Of a stretch of DNA of 64,000 nt, positions 36,769 to 45,542 are shown one piece after another; within the stretch, counting starts at the first letter, position 1, and every line of letters begins with the position of its first letter. Under the pieces are notes generated by a model, which did not search any database, had not been told where the DNA came from, and saw only the letters and a list, made by a program, of their open reading frames with translations. The position numbers were made by a program, and so were the translations under genes. The DNA is from an uncultured Prevotellaceae bacterium (lineage in GTDB: Bacteria; Bacteroidota; Bacteroidia; Bacteroidales; Bacteroidaceae), in the NCBI GenBank assembly GCA_902779455.1, contig CACZBS010000006.1, forward strand, positions 62,001-126,000, given 5' to 3'.

Positions 36769-38211
36769 ATGAAAAAGCAACTGTTATTCCTCCTGACGGT
36801 CGTGGCAGCGCTGACGGCGCAGGCACAGACCGCCCGAAAGTTCACCGTCAACATCACGGCTGACGGGGCGTCGAACATGCAGGTCTTCCTGCCCGAGCAG
36901 CCCACGGGACGCTGCGTCGTCTGCTGCCCCGGCGGCGGCTATCAGCATCTGGCCATGGCTCACGAGGGCACCGACTGGGCCCCCTATTTCAACCAGCAGG
37001 GCATCGCCCTCTGCGTGCTGAAGTATCGCATGCCGGGTGGCAACCGTGAGATTCCGATGAGCGACGCCCGCAATGCCATCCTCATGGTGCGCGACTCGGC
37101 CGACGCGTGGGCCGTCAACCCCTACGACGTGGGCATCATGGGCTTCTCCGCCGGCGGTCATCTGGCCTCGACCATCTCCACCCACGAGGAGTTTGCCTCG
37201 CGCCCTAACTTCAGCATCCTCTTCTATCCCGTCATCTCGATGAACGAGCGCGAGGGCCATCGCGGTTCGAGCCGCAACTTCCTCGGCGAGGAGGGCGTGA
37301 AGGACGAGCAGCTCGTCAAGAATTTCTCTAATCAGAACGCCGTGCGCAGCCACCTGACGCCGCCCGCCATCATCCTGACGGCCAGCGACGACGGCACCGT
37401 GCCCGTGCTCACCAACGCCATTCCGTACTACTCGGCCATGCGCCGCGCCGGTAACGACTGCTCGCTCTATATCTATCCCACTGGCGGACATGGCTTCGGA
37501 TTCCGCGACTCATGGGCCTTCCATGACCAGATGCTCAACGACCTGACCACATGGCTCAACTGTCATAAGGCGCCCCGCCAGGATGCCATCCGCGTGGCCT
37601 GCATCGGCAACAGCATCACCCACGGCTCGGGCATCGACATGCAGGAGCTCAACGGCTATCCCGCCCAGCTGCAGCGCCTGCTCGGCAGTGGCTACTACGT
37701 GAAGAACTACGGCGTCGGCGCCCGCACGATGCTCAATAATGGCGACCATCCCTACATGAAGGAGATGGCCTGGCGCGACGCTCAGGCCTTCCGCCCCGAC
37801 ATCGTCATCATCAAGCTGGGCACCAACGACTCTAAGGACTACAACTGGAATGCCCACAAGCAGGAGTTCGAGGGCGACATGCAGCAGATGATCGACGCCC
37901 TGCGCCCGATGGTGCCGAAGCTCGACAAGAAGGGTCGCCCGACGAAGAAGATGGTGCCTGCCGCCAGTCCGAAGATCTTCCTCTGCACGCCCATCCGGGC
38001 CTTCCGCGACAAGTGGGGCATCACTGACTCGGTCATCGTCAACGAGGTCATCCCCGCCATCCGCCGCGTGGCCGACCGCAACCAGCTGCCCGTCATCGAC
38101 CTCCATCCCGTCGTCGACGATGAATCCCTCATGACCAGCGACATGATCCATCCCAACGCCAAGGGCGCCGGCCGCATGGCCGAGGTCATCAGCGAGGCTA
38201 TCAAACAATAA
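36769..38211 (+). CDS. Two-domain esterase: alpha/beta hydrolase plus SGNH hydrolase
   Basis: A 480-residue exported protein with a signal peptide (1-20). Residues about 25-265 are an alpha/beta hydrolase: the oxyanion-type motif CCPGGGYQHLA, nucleophile elbow GFSAGG (about 125-130), an ASDDGTVP acid loop and HGFG at the histidine. Residues about 272-480 are an SGNH/GDSL esterase: block I GNSIT (Ser about 282), LGTND (about 350-354) and block V DMIH (Asp about 458, His about 461). Both triads look intact. Such domains deacetylate plant glycans, so this enzyme may remove two kinds of acetyl (or other) esters from pectin (inference). It is followed closely by GH28. Confidence 0.9.
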   Translation: MKKQLLFLLTVVAALTAQAQTARKFTVNITADGASNMQVFLPEQPTGRCVVCCPGGGYQHLAMAHEGTDWAPYFNQQGIALCVLKYRMPGGNREIPMSDARNAILMVRDSADAWAVNPYDVGIMGFSAGGHLASTISTHEEFASRPNFSILFYPVISMNEREGHRGSSRNFLGEEGVKDEQLVKNFSNQNAVRSHLTPPAIILTASDDGTVPVLTNAIPYYSAMRRAGNDCSLYIYPTGGHGFGFRDSWAFHDQMLNDLTTWLNCHKAPRQDAIRVACIGNSITHGSGIDMQELNGYPAQLQRLLGSGYYVKNYGVGARTMLNNGDHPYMKEMAWRDAQAFRPDIVIIKLGTNDSKDYNWNAHKQEFEGDMQQMIDALRPMVPKLDKKGRPTKKMVPAASPKIFLCTPIRAFRDKWGITDSVIVNEVIPAIRRVADRNQLPVIDLHPVVDDESLMTSDMIHPNAKGAGRMAEVISEAIKQ

Positions 38212-38232
38212 CCCCTTAATTCTATAGACAAC

Positions 38233-39711
38233 ATGAAACGGACTACTGCTATTCTACTGACAATGCTGCTCGGCGTCGTCGGCGCATGGGCCGACGGGGT
38301 GTACAACGTGCGCGACTATGGCGCCATCGGCGACGGCAAGACGCTCGACTCGCCCGCCATCAATGCGGCCATCACGGCTGCCGAGCGCAACGGCGGCGGC
38401 CAGGTGCTGCTGCCCCCGGGCACCTACCTGAGCGGCTCGATCCGCCTGAAGTCGAACATCGACCTCCACCTCATGGCTGGCTGCACCATCCTGGCGGCTC
38501 CCGCCTCGATGAAGGCCTACGACGAGAGCGAGTCGTTCGGCGGCTTCCCTGAATATCAGGACGGCGGCCACACCTACTTCCACAACTCGCTCATCTGGGC
38601 CGAGGGCCAGACGAACGTCTCGATCACCGGCCACGGCATGATCGACGGCGAGGGCCTCACCCGCAAGGACACCGAGAAGGCCGGCAACCTCGAGGGCGGC
38701 TCCATCGGCACGGGCGACAAGGCCATCGCGCTGAAGCTCTGCCGGCAGGTGACCATCCGCGACATCACCATCTATCGCGGCGGCCACTTCGCCATCATCA
38801 TGACCGGCTGCGACCTCTCGACCGTCGACAACGTGACCATCGACACCAACCGCGACGGCTTCGACATCGACTGCTGCAAGTACATGACCATCACCAACTG
38901 CCGCATCAACACGCCCCACGACGACGGCCTCGTGCTCAAGTCGTCGTATGCGCTGAAGAAGCCGGTCCTGACGGAGCACATCGCCATCTCCAACTGTAAC
39001 ATCACGGGCTTCAAGTGCGGCACGTTGCTCGACGGCACCTACGTGCCCGAGCCCGTGGGCTGGGTGTGCGGCCGCTTCAAGCTCGGCACCGAGTCGAACG
39101 GCGGCTATCGCAACATCTCGCTGACCAACTGCACGTTCATGTATTCCTCGGGCCTGGCCTTCGAGGAGGTCGACCAGGGCCGGATGGAGAACATCGTCGT
39201 GTCGAACATCACGATGTCGCACGTCCATCACTATCCTATCTACATCACGACGGGCTGCCGCAACCGCGGTCCCAAGGAGGTGACGCGCCTGTCGTCAGCC
39301 CGCGACATCCAGATTTCGAACGTCGTGGCCGACGACTGCGACTCGCTCTGCGCCATCATCGTCACGGGCATGAAGGACGAGCCCGTGCGCAACGTCTGGC
39401 TCTCGAACATCCGCCTGCAGTTCAAGGGCGGCGGCGCCCGCGAGCTGGTCAATAAGGACTATCGCGAGCAGGGCACCAACTATCCCGAGCCGAAGTTCGC
39501 CGGCCAGACGCCTGCCTACGGCCTCTATGCCCGCCACGTCGAGGGCCTGCATGTCGACGACGTCACGTTCAGCTACGAGCGCCCGGAATACCGGCCCGCC
39601 GTCGTGCTCGACGACGTGCGCCACGCCACGCTCCGAAACATCGATGCCCAGCTGGAGCCGGGCATCGAGAAGATCGTGACGTTCCGATCGGAGAATGTCG
39701 TCAGTGAATAA
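38233..39711 (+). CDS. GH28-family polygalacturonase
   Basis: A 492-residue exported enzyme that hydrolyses alpha-1,4-galacturonan or the galacturonyl-rhamnose bond of rhamnogalacturonan. Signal peptide 1-21. The family opening VRDYGAIGDGKTLDSPAINAAI is present. A right-handed beta-helix carries the catalytic motifs NRDGFDID (about 206-213) and DDGLVLKS (about 230-237), and later YPIYITTGCRNR. The 21-bp gap after the esterase gene suggests cotranscription. Exo or endo action, and whether rhamnogalacturonan is the substrate, cannot be told from sequence. Confidence 0.94.
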   Translation: MKRTTAILLTMLLGVVGAWADGVYNVRDYGAIGDGKTLDSPAINAAITAAERNGGGQVLLPPGTYLSGSIRLKSNIDLHLMAGCTILAAPASMKAYDESESFGGFPEYQDGGHTYFHNSLIWAEGQTNVSITGHGMIDGEGLTRKDTEKAGNLEGGSIGTGDKAIALKLCRQVTIRDITIYRGGHFAIIMTGCDLSTVDNVTIDTNRDGFDIDCCKYMTITNCRINTPHDDGLVLKSSYALKKPVLTEHIAISNCNITGFKCGTLLDGTYVPEPVGWVCGRFKLGTESNGGYRNISLTNCTFMYSSGLAFEEVDQGRMENIVVSNITMSHVHHYPIYITTGCRNRGPKEVTRLSSARDIQISNVVADDCDSLCAIIVTGMKDEPVRNVWLSNIRLQFKGGGARELVNKDYREQGTNYPEPKFAGQTPAYGLYARHVEGLHVDDVTFSYERPEYRPAVVLDDVRHATLRNIDAQLEPGIEKIVTFRSENVVSE

Positions 39712-39817
39712 CTTGCCACGAATAAAATTCGTGGGCAAGGGACGAAGGGAGGATTGAAGCAGGAGGCTTTGCTTCCGGATGGCAGCCAGATGGCTGCGTC
39801 AGGAAGCGAAGCCTCCT
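39712..39817. terminator. Bidirectional terminator region between GH28 and GH97
   Basis: Two hairpins fill the gap between convergent genes. The first is CTTGCCACGAAT/ATTCGTGGGCAAG (39711-39739). The second is a nested stem at 39761-39817 (AGGAGGCTTTGCTTCC pairing with GGAAGCGAAGCCTCCT, inner GGCAGCC/GGCTGC). Confidence 0.75.
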
Positions 39818-39825
39818 CATTTATA

Positions 39826-41805
39826 TTACATGACGATGAAGCCGCCGTTCGGAGCCATCGTCACCTTGAGCTGGCCTTTCTTGTTGAGCTTCACGTCGCT
39901 GCGGGTGGTACCGGCGACGGCGCCATTCTTGTTGGCGTAGTCATTGATGAGGCTGAGGGCCGGAGCGTTGAGAAAGCCGAGGTCGAGTGTCAGCGTCAGC
40001 GGCTTCTTCTCAGCGTTCAGGCCGGCGACGTACCACTGCTCGCCGTGGCGGCGGGCCAGCACGACGTAGCGGCCGGGATAGCCGTCGACGAAGCGCGTCT
40101 CGTCCCACGTCGTGGGCAGCTGGCGCAGGAAGTCGAGCTCCACGTCGGTCAGCTCGTCGAGGTTGTTAGGCTGCATGGCCACGCACTGGACGGCCGCCTG
40201 GTTGGTGATGCCCGTGGCCATCTCGAAGGCGTTGGTCGTCTGGCGCAGGTGGCGGCTGCGGTTGTCGCGCGACAGATACTTGTTCATGATGATGCCGCCC
40301 CAGTCCATCGTGCCGCCGGCGTTGCGGCAGAAGGGGTGCATCGTCAGCTGGAAGGGCTCCTGGGCGGCATGGTAGTCGGTGAAGTAGACATTCTCTGAAG
40401 CCAGGACGGCCTCGCTCGAGACGTAGTTGGGATACATCCGCTCCCATCCGCGGGGCATGGTGCAGCCGTGGAAGATGACCTGCAGTCCGTAGCGGTTGGC
40501 GTCGTAGAGGATGTCCTCGTAGAGGCGCATCGTCTCCTGCTTGTCGCCGCCGAAGAAGTCGACCTTGATGCCCTTGACGCCGATGGACTTCAGCCACGCC
40601 ATCTCGCGGTCGCGGGCCATCGAGGTGTTCATGCAGTCGCGGGGCGTCTGCGGGGCGTCGTTCTCGAATCCGTTAGAGTTGTACCAGAGCATCAGCGAGA
40701 CGCCCTTCTGCTGGGCATAGCGCGACAGCTCGGCCATCCGCTCGCGCCCGATGTTCTTGTCCCACCAGTTGTCGACGAGACAATATTCAAAGCCCATCTT
40801 CGAGGCCAGGTCGATGAACGCGACCTGGTCGTCCCAGTTGATGGAGTTGTCCTGCCAGATGAGCCACGACCACGTGTAGCGGCCCGAGCCGTAGTCCTGC
40901 GAAGGCTCATAGAGCGGCTCGACGAGGTCGTACTGGATGGTGGTCTCGACGATGGGCTTGAGGGTTGTGCCCAGCGTGATGGTGCGCCATGGTGTCTGTC
41001 CGGGCAGTGCGATGGCGGCGTAGGGCGAACCGAAGCCGTTGTTCTCGCCCTCCATGGGGTAGGCAATCTGATAGCCGAAGGGGGAACCTTCGGCCACGGG
41101 CTGGGCGATGGGTTGATAGTCAGAGAGGTGGGCGCCGCAGTATTGGCTCGTGACGCCCGTCTCAGAGATGAGCATCCATGCCGAGGGCAGATGGAACAGG
41201 CAGGGGAAGGTGTAGCCGTGGCCATACTTCGAGCGGGCCGTCATGGGCGCGTCGGGCGTGTATTCCTCCTCGTAGCTGGGCTTGGTGCGCTCCCATCCGA
41301 TCATGGGGTCGCTCTGCGGGGTGAGGAAGGTCGTCGTGCCGTCAGGCAGGCGGAAGCCCGATGCCTCGCTTCGGATGATGGCCGACTTGGGGTTGTCGCC
41401 CTTCTGGCGGGGCAGGAGGTAGCGGAAGGCCACGTCCTTGTCGCTGACGACAAACTGGATGGTCATGCGCTGCTGCTTTTGGTTCCCGACGTCGATGTCG
41501 AGCTGCGTGGCCGTGAAGTGGAACTGGCTCTGCTTCACCTGCCGCATGGTGTACTGGCGGTCGATCTGCGAGGCCCCGGTCTTGGTGATGTGCAGGCCTT
41601 GGGTGAAGTCGCCGAAGTCGGCGGTCAGTCCCAGCGGCGATGGCAGCAGGGCCGGCTGTCCGTCGAGCGCGACGGCATAGGCCAGTCGGCCTCCCTCGTC
41701 GTTGATGGTTACTACGATGTTGCCGCCCGGCGAAGCGATGGTGGCCTCGCGGGCGGCAATAGTCAGGGGCATGAGCATGCCCAGTGCTAAAGCAAGTCTT
41801 TTCAT
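39826..41805 (-). CDS. GH97-family glycoside hydrolase, retaining-type (alpha-galactosidase-like)
   Basis: A 659-residue exported enzyme (signal peptide about 1-18). The N-terminal beta-sandwich begins SPGGNIVVTINDEGGRLAYAV, the usual GH97 opening. The TIM barrel follows (RYTWSWLIWQDNSINWDDQVAFIDLASKMGFEY) and the C-terminal beta domain closes it. Asp about 416 (in IKVDFFGGD) and Glu about 465 (in VSSEAV) sit where retaining GH97 alpha-galactosidases carry nucleophile and acid/base; this assignment rests on remembered family positions. It is the second gene after PL11 at 41816-43735 (10-bp gap), so the two form a minus-strand operon. Confidence 0.9.
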   Translation of the reverse strand: MKRLALALGMLMPLTIAAREATIASPGGNIVVTINDEGGRLAYAVALDGQPALLPSPLGLTADFGDFTQGLHITKTGASQIDRQYTMRQVKQSQFHFTATQLDIDVGNQKQQRMTIQFVVSDKDVAFRYLLPRQKGDNPKSAIIRSEASGFRLPDGTTTFLTPQSDPMIGWERTKPSYEEEYTPDAPMTARSKYGHGYTFPCLFHLPSAWMLISETGVTSQYCGAHLSDYQPIAQPVAEGSPFGYQIAYPMEGENNGFGSPYAAIALPGQTPWRTITLGTTLKPIVETTIQYDLVEPLYEPSQDYGSGRYTWSWLIWQDNSINWDDQVAFIDLASKMGFEYCLVDNWWDKNIGRERMAELSRYAQQKGVSLMLWYNSNGFENDAPQTPRDCMNTSMARDREMAWLKSIGVKGIKVDFFGGDKQETMRLYEDILYDANRYGLQVIFHGCTMPRGWERMYPNYVSSEAVLASENVYFTDYHAAQEPFQLTMHPFCRNAGGTMDWGGIIMNKYLSRDNRSRHLRQTTNAFEMATGITNQAAVQCVAMQPNNLDELTDVELDFLRQLPTTWDETRFVDGYPGRYVVLARRHGEQWYVAGLNAEKKPLTLTLDLGFLNAPALSLINDYANKNGAVAGTTRSDVKLNKKGQLKVTMAPNGGFIVM

Positions 41806-41815
41806 AGCGTTTTTT

Positions 41816-43735
41816 TTATTTGTTCTTCAGATAGTCGGTGCGGTCGGGCCCTATGTAGTAGCCGGGCTCAGAAGGCTGGTTGTAGGCCACATTCTCAGCG
41901 GCCACCGAGAGGCGGTAGGGGATGTCCTGCATGAGGCAGTCGATGCGATACGTGGTGGGGATGGTGGTCGAATAGACGCGCAGCTCCGTCGACTCGCGGT
42001 TGCGGACGACGACCTCCTCGCGCCAGTCGCCCAGGATGTCGGCCGAGAGGCAGGGGTTCGACTTCGACCCGTTGTTGAACTGCCCGTCGAATATCTGCAG
42101 GTCGACGATGCTATGCTGCTGCCAGTCGTACTTCGAGACCGTCTCGTGGTCGAGCAGCTCGCGCAGCAGGTCGCCGTCCCACCAGATGCCGAAGTTGATC
42201 GAGAGCCCGCGGCCGTTCATGCGGAGGCTGTTCTGGTGCTGCGGGTCGTCGGCGTCGTTGGCCTGGCAGACGACGTCGCCCTTCATGTCGCGGATGCCGT
42301 GGCTGTCGGTCGACCACATCTCCGCGCCAGGGTTCGTCGGGTCGATGTCGGCAGCCATGCAGCGGCCCACGTCGGCCCCGCTCTTGACCTGGAACAGGAT
42401 GCGGCCCGTGCTGGCGTCGTGCAGGTCGGAGCCGTCGCGGCGGTTCTCATGGCAGTCCCAGATGTAGAGGCGGTTGTCCTTCGGGTCGGCCACGAGGTGC
42501 ATGGCGTCGCCGTGGCCCATGCGGGTGTTATAGAGTCCGCGCCCGTCGTTGTCGACGGCCATGGCGCCGTAGATGATCTCGTCGTAGCCATCGCCGTCGA
42601 CGTCGGCCACGCGCAGGTTATGGTTGCCCTGTCCGGCATAGTCGTGCCACTGCGGGTCGTCGGTGTCGAAGGTCCATCGGTTGGTGAGCGTCTGTCCGTC
42701 CCAGTCCCATGCGGCCAGGACTGAGCGGGTGTAGTAGCCGCGACAGAAGATGGCCGAGGCGTTGCGCCCGCCCAGGTAGCCGACGGCGGCCAGATAGCGC
42801 TCCGAGCGGTTGCCGCGGTCGTCGCCCCAGTCGCCGACGTTGCCGCGGTCGGGGACGTAGCAGGCCGATGCCAGTGCGCGGCCTGTCAGTCCTTCGAAGA
42901 CAGTCAGCTGCTCGGGCCCCTCCAGGATGCGGCCGCGGCTGTTGCGCCAGTCGGCCGCCGAGTCGCCCAGCACCTGGCCCACGCCGTCGCGTGTGCCGTC
43001 GGCCGTCTTGACCATGAGCTCGGCGCGGCCGTTGCCGTCGAAGTCGTAGACTATGAACTGCACGTAGTGTGCGCCCGAGCGGATGTTGGGCCCCAGGTCG
43101 ATGCGCCATAGCCGCTCGCCGCTGAGGCGGTAGCAGTCGATGAGCGTCGGACCGGTGTAGCCGTCGTGGGCATTGTCGCGCGCATTCGTCGGGTCCCACT
43201 TGACGAACAGCTCCATCTGTCCGTCGCCGTCGACGTCGCCGACGCTGCAGTCGCTGGCCGTATAGCCATACTGGCCCGTGTCCTGCCAGCGCTGGCGCCC
43301 CTGCCGGTTGCCCCCGTCAGGACGCTGCTGGCGGGCCATGACGGGCACGACGCCGCCCTCGGGCTTGTCGAGCGGGATGGCGAGATAGCCGACGGGCGTC
43401 TCCTCGCAGAGCGTGAAGTGGCCCCCGACGTTGCCGCCCCTGACCTCATAGAGGGCGTCGCCCTTCGCCGGGTGCTCGTCGATGAACCACGTGCCGCCCT
43501 CGGTGAGCGGCTCAGCATTGAGCTTCATGCCGTCGCGCAGCACGTCGAACGGTTCGCCGCGCCGGTCGCTGCGCAGCGTGCGCCATGAGACGAACACGCG
43601 GCCGTCCTCCATCCGTGTGGCCACCACGCCGCGGTCGAGCTGCTCGCATGTCAGCTGATCAAGATTGTAGCGTGTCTGTGCTTCGCCGTCGGTCAGCGAA
43701 AGCGTTGTCAGTAAGATTAGCAGTAGTCGTTTCAT
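41816..43735 (-). CDS. PL11-family rhamnogalacturonan lyase, single-domain form
   Basis: A 639-residue exported enzyme (signal peptide about 1-19) of normal PL11 length, so it gives a useful contrast with the 1562-residue fusion at 3562. It carries the same calcium-binding loops (GDVDGDGQMELFVKWDP, YDFDGNGRAELMVKT, ADVDGDGYDEIIYGAM) and the end YNQPSEPGYYIG. The reaction is eliminative cleavage of the rhamnogalacturonan-I backbone. It leads the minus-strand operon with GH97 from a -7 box at 43758-43765. Confidence 0.94.
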   Translation of the reverse strand: MKRLLLILLTTLSLTDGEAQTRYNLDQLTCEQLDRGVVATRMEDGRVFVSWRTLRSDRRGEPFDVLRDGMKLNAEPLTEGGTWFIDEHPAKGDALYEVRGGNVGGHFTLCEETPVGYLAIPLDKPEGGVVPVMARQQRPDGGNRQGRQRWQDTGQYGYTASDCSVGDVDGDGQMELFVKWDPTNARDNAHDGYTGPTLIDCYRLSGERLWRIDLGPNIRSGAHYVQFIVYDFDGNGRAELMVKTADGTRDGVGQVLGDSAADWRNSRGRILEGPEQLTVFEGLTGRALASACYVPDRGNVGDWGDDRGNRSERYLAAVGYLGGRNASAIFCRGYYTRSVLAAWDWDGQTLTNRWTFDTDDPQWHDYAGQGNHNLRVADVDGDGYDEIIYGAMAVDNDGRGLYNTRMGHGDAMHLVADPKDNRLYIWDCHENRRDGSDLHDASTGRILFQVKSGADVGRCMAADIDPTNPGAEMWSTDSHGIRDMKGDVVCQANDADDPQHQNSLRMNGRGLSINFGIWWDGDLLRELLDHETVSKYDWQQHSIVDLQIFDGQFNNGSKSNPCLSADILGDWREEVVVRNRESTELRVYSTTIPTTYRIDCLMQDIPYRLSVAAENVAYNQPSEPGYYIGPDRTDYLKNK

Positions 43736-43757
43736 GTCGATGTTGTTTTTAGTAATG

Positions 43758-43765
43758 CAAATATA
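43758..43765 (-). promoter_or_regulatory. -7 promoter box for the PL11-GH97 operon
   Basis: The reverse strand reads TATATTTG followed by CATTA, 22 bp upstream of the start at 43735. Confidence 0.65.
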
Positions 43766-43852
43766 GTAATAATAATTGGAATAAGGGGCGGTTTAGGAAA
43801 TATTAACGATTCTACAGCCGTTTATCCAATCAGCGGCCCGCAAAACTTACGC

Positions 43853-43931
43853 CACGCCGTGACGCCATGGCGTCACGGCGTGATTTCATGCCGTCACGAC
43901 GTGGCGTCATGGCGTCACGGCGTGACGGAAG
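43853..43931. repeat. Four-unit 21-bp palindrome array (CACGnCGTGACG type)
   Basis: CACG-n-CGTG cores start at 43853, 43874, 43895 and 43916, exactly 21 bp apart, separated by CATGGCGT, TTTCATGCCGT and GTCATGGCGT. It is the same family as 3353-3437. It lies between divergent genes, 78 bp upstream of the start at 44009. Confidence 0.9.
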
Positions 43932-44008
43932 TTTTTTTTTTCCCGGCTCTTTGCAACTTTCTGGGGCCTGCCTTCGTCTAATGAGTAAAACAACAACGGA
44001 AAAAAGTT

Positions 44009-44698
44009 ATGAATGATATGATGAAACAGATTCTGATCGTAATGATGCTGATGTGCGGAAAGGCCACCATGACCACGGCCACGGCTCAGCAGACCCAGGG
44101 CGACTCGACCCAGGTGACGGCCCTGGCCGCCGACTCGACGGGCCAGGACGAGGTGGAGGCCTTCTCGGACACGACGCAGACCGACACCAGCGGTGTGGTC
44201 AGCGTGACGCAGGTGGGCAACAGCCAGTTTCCCTTCGACGACGAGGACTTCATCTCGACGGACACCCTCTTCGAGAACTTCGACTTCATGGGCCTGGCGG
44301 GCATGGGCTTCGTCCTGCTCATCCTGCTCATCCTCTTCGTACTGGCGCCGGTGCTGATCATCGCGCTCATCCTCTACTTTGTCTATAAGAACCGCAAGCA
44401 GCGCATGCGGCTGGCCGAGATGGCCATCAAGAACGGACAGCCCATCCCGCAGGAGCTCGTCGACACGCCGAAGGCCATGGACGGCGACCTGCGCGCCCGT
44501 GGCATCCGCCAGGCGGCGCTGGGCATCGGACTGACGTGCTTCCTCGGATGGCTCATCGGCGACGTGGGCGCCGGCATCGGCATCCTGGTGCTCTGCATCG
44601 GACTGGGCAACCTGGTCATCGCGCGCAATGCGCAGAAGCAGCGCGAGAACCTGACCGACGCCGACTTCGACCGCCGGCCTACTGAGACTGACAACTGA
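44009..44698 (+). CDS. DUF6249-like inner-membrane protein
   Basis: A 229-residue protein with a signal-like N-terminus (1-26) and a low-complexity Thr/Asp-rich stretch to about residue 85. One long hydrophobic segment (about 93-125, MGFVLLILLILFVLAP) is followed by a basic YKNRKQRMRLAEMAIKNGQPIP motif and a second hydrophobic hairpin (about 165-198). The motif after the first membrane segment is typical of small Bacteroidota membrane proteins near PspC and ECF sigma genes. The function is unknown. It heads a four-gene cluster (33-bp gap to PspC). Confidence 0.82.
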   Translation: MNDMMKQILIVMMLMCGKATMTTATAQQTQGDSTQVTALAADSTGQDEVEAFSDTTQTDTSGVVSVTQVGNSQFPFDDEDFISTDTLFENFDFMGLAGMGFVLLILLILFVLAPVLIIALILYFVYKNRKQRMRLAEMAIKNGQPIPQELVDTPKAMDGDLRARGIRQAALGIGLTCFLGWLIGDVGAGIGILVLCIGLGNLVIARNAQKQRENLTDADFDRRPTETDN

Positions 44699-44731
44699 TT
44701 TCTCACCATATTAAATATGTAAACAGAAGCT

Positions 44732-44929
44732 ATGACACAGAAACTCTATCGTTCCAACGACCGCGTGCTGGGCGGCGTCTGCGCCGGACTGGCCGAGTAC
44801 TTCGACTTCGACCCCACGCTGGTGCGCATCGCCTATGCTGCCCTGAGCGTGATGACGGTCTTCCCGGGGATCATCCTCTACATCATCATGTGGATCGTGA
44901 TGCCGCAGAAGAACAACCTGCAGGTGTAA
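44732..44929 (+). CDS. PspC-domain protein
   Basis: A 65-residue protein made almost entirely of one PspC domain: RSNDRVLGGVCAGLAEYFDFDPTLVRIAYA, then a single membrane helix (about 40-60) and a charged tail. PspC-type proteins are linked to envelope-stress responses in other bacteria. It sits 13 bp before the ECF sigma factor, so a role in sensing envelope state for that sigma factor is plausible but not shown by the sequence. Confidence 0.92.
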   Translation: MTQKLYRSNDRVLGGVCAGLAEYFDFDPTLVRIAYAALSVMTVFPGIILYIIMWIVMPQKNNLQV

Positions 44930-44942
44930 GATACGACAAACC

Positions 44943-45542
44943 ATGGCAGCATCGCTCAGCGACATCTCACTCGTGACGCAGGTGGCGGTTTTCCGAAACA
45001 AGCGGGCCTTCGACCAGATTGTGCGGAAGTATCAGTCGCCTGTGCGTCGTTTCCTGCTCAACCTGACGTTGGGCAACGAGACGCTGAGCGACGACCTGGC
45101 CCAGGACACCTTCCTGAAGGCCTACCTCAACATCGGGCAGTTCCGTGGGCAGGCGTCGCTGCAGACGTGGCTCATGCGAATTGCCTATAACGTGTTCTAC
45201 GACTATAAAAGGAAAGCCCCCTCCAACCTCGCGGCCCCCTCCAACCTCCCCCCACTGGGGGAGGCTGCTACGCCATGGTTTTCTGCCGCTGAAGCCTCCC
45301 CCAATGGGGGGAGGTTGGAGGGGGCCGCGAGGTTGGAGGGGGCCCTGGACATCCATCGCGCCCTCTCATTGCTCCGCGCCGAGGAGCGCACCTGCGTCAC
45401 CCTGCAGCTCATCGACGGCTATGCCATCGACGAGATTGCCGACATCATGGGGATGCCGGCCAACACAGTGAAGTCGCACCTGAGACGGGGCAAGGAGCGG
45501 CTCGCAACATTTTTAAAGAAAAATGGCTATGATGGAAAATAA
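44943..45542 (+). CDS. ECF-type RNA polymerase sigma-70 factor with an in-frame palindrome insertion
   Basis: A 199-residue sigma factor. Sigma region 2 spans about 18-90 (AFDQIVRKYQSPVRRFLLNL, DDLAQDTFLKAYLNIGQFRGQASLQTWLMRIAYN). Region 4 spans about 137-192 (LSLLRAEERTCVTLQLIDGYAIDEIADIMGMPANTVKSHLRRGKERL). Between them, residues 92-134 are encoded wholly by a 129-bp palindrome (45216-45344) that repeats APSNL and GGRLEGA. Because 129 is a multiple of three and the linker is normally variable, both DNA-contacting regions stay intact. It overlaps the next gene by 20 bp, a common position for an anti-sigma factor. Confidence 0.93.
   Translation: MAASLSDISLVTQVAVFRNKRAFDQIVRKYQSPVRRFLLNLTLGNETLSDDLAQDTFLKAYLNIGQFRGQASLQTWLMRIAYNVFYDYKRKAPSNLAAPSNLPPLGEAATPWFSAAEASPNGGRLEGAARLEGALDIHRALSLLRAEERTCVTLQLIDGYAIDEIADIMGMPANTVKSHLRRGKERLATFLKKNGYDGK
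45216..45344. repeat. Palindromic element inserted in the sigma-factor gene
   Basis: 129 bp with about 50-bp inverted arms. Left arm: GCCCCCTCCAACCTCGCG, then GCCCCCTCCAACC and CCCCCCACTGGGGGAGGCT. Right arm: the complement, with one or two mismatches near the centre. An 18-bp outer block is duplicated at both ends in mirror image. The CCCTCCAACCTCCCCC core is shared with the element at 49105-49204 in topB. Confidence 0.92.
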
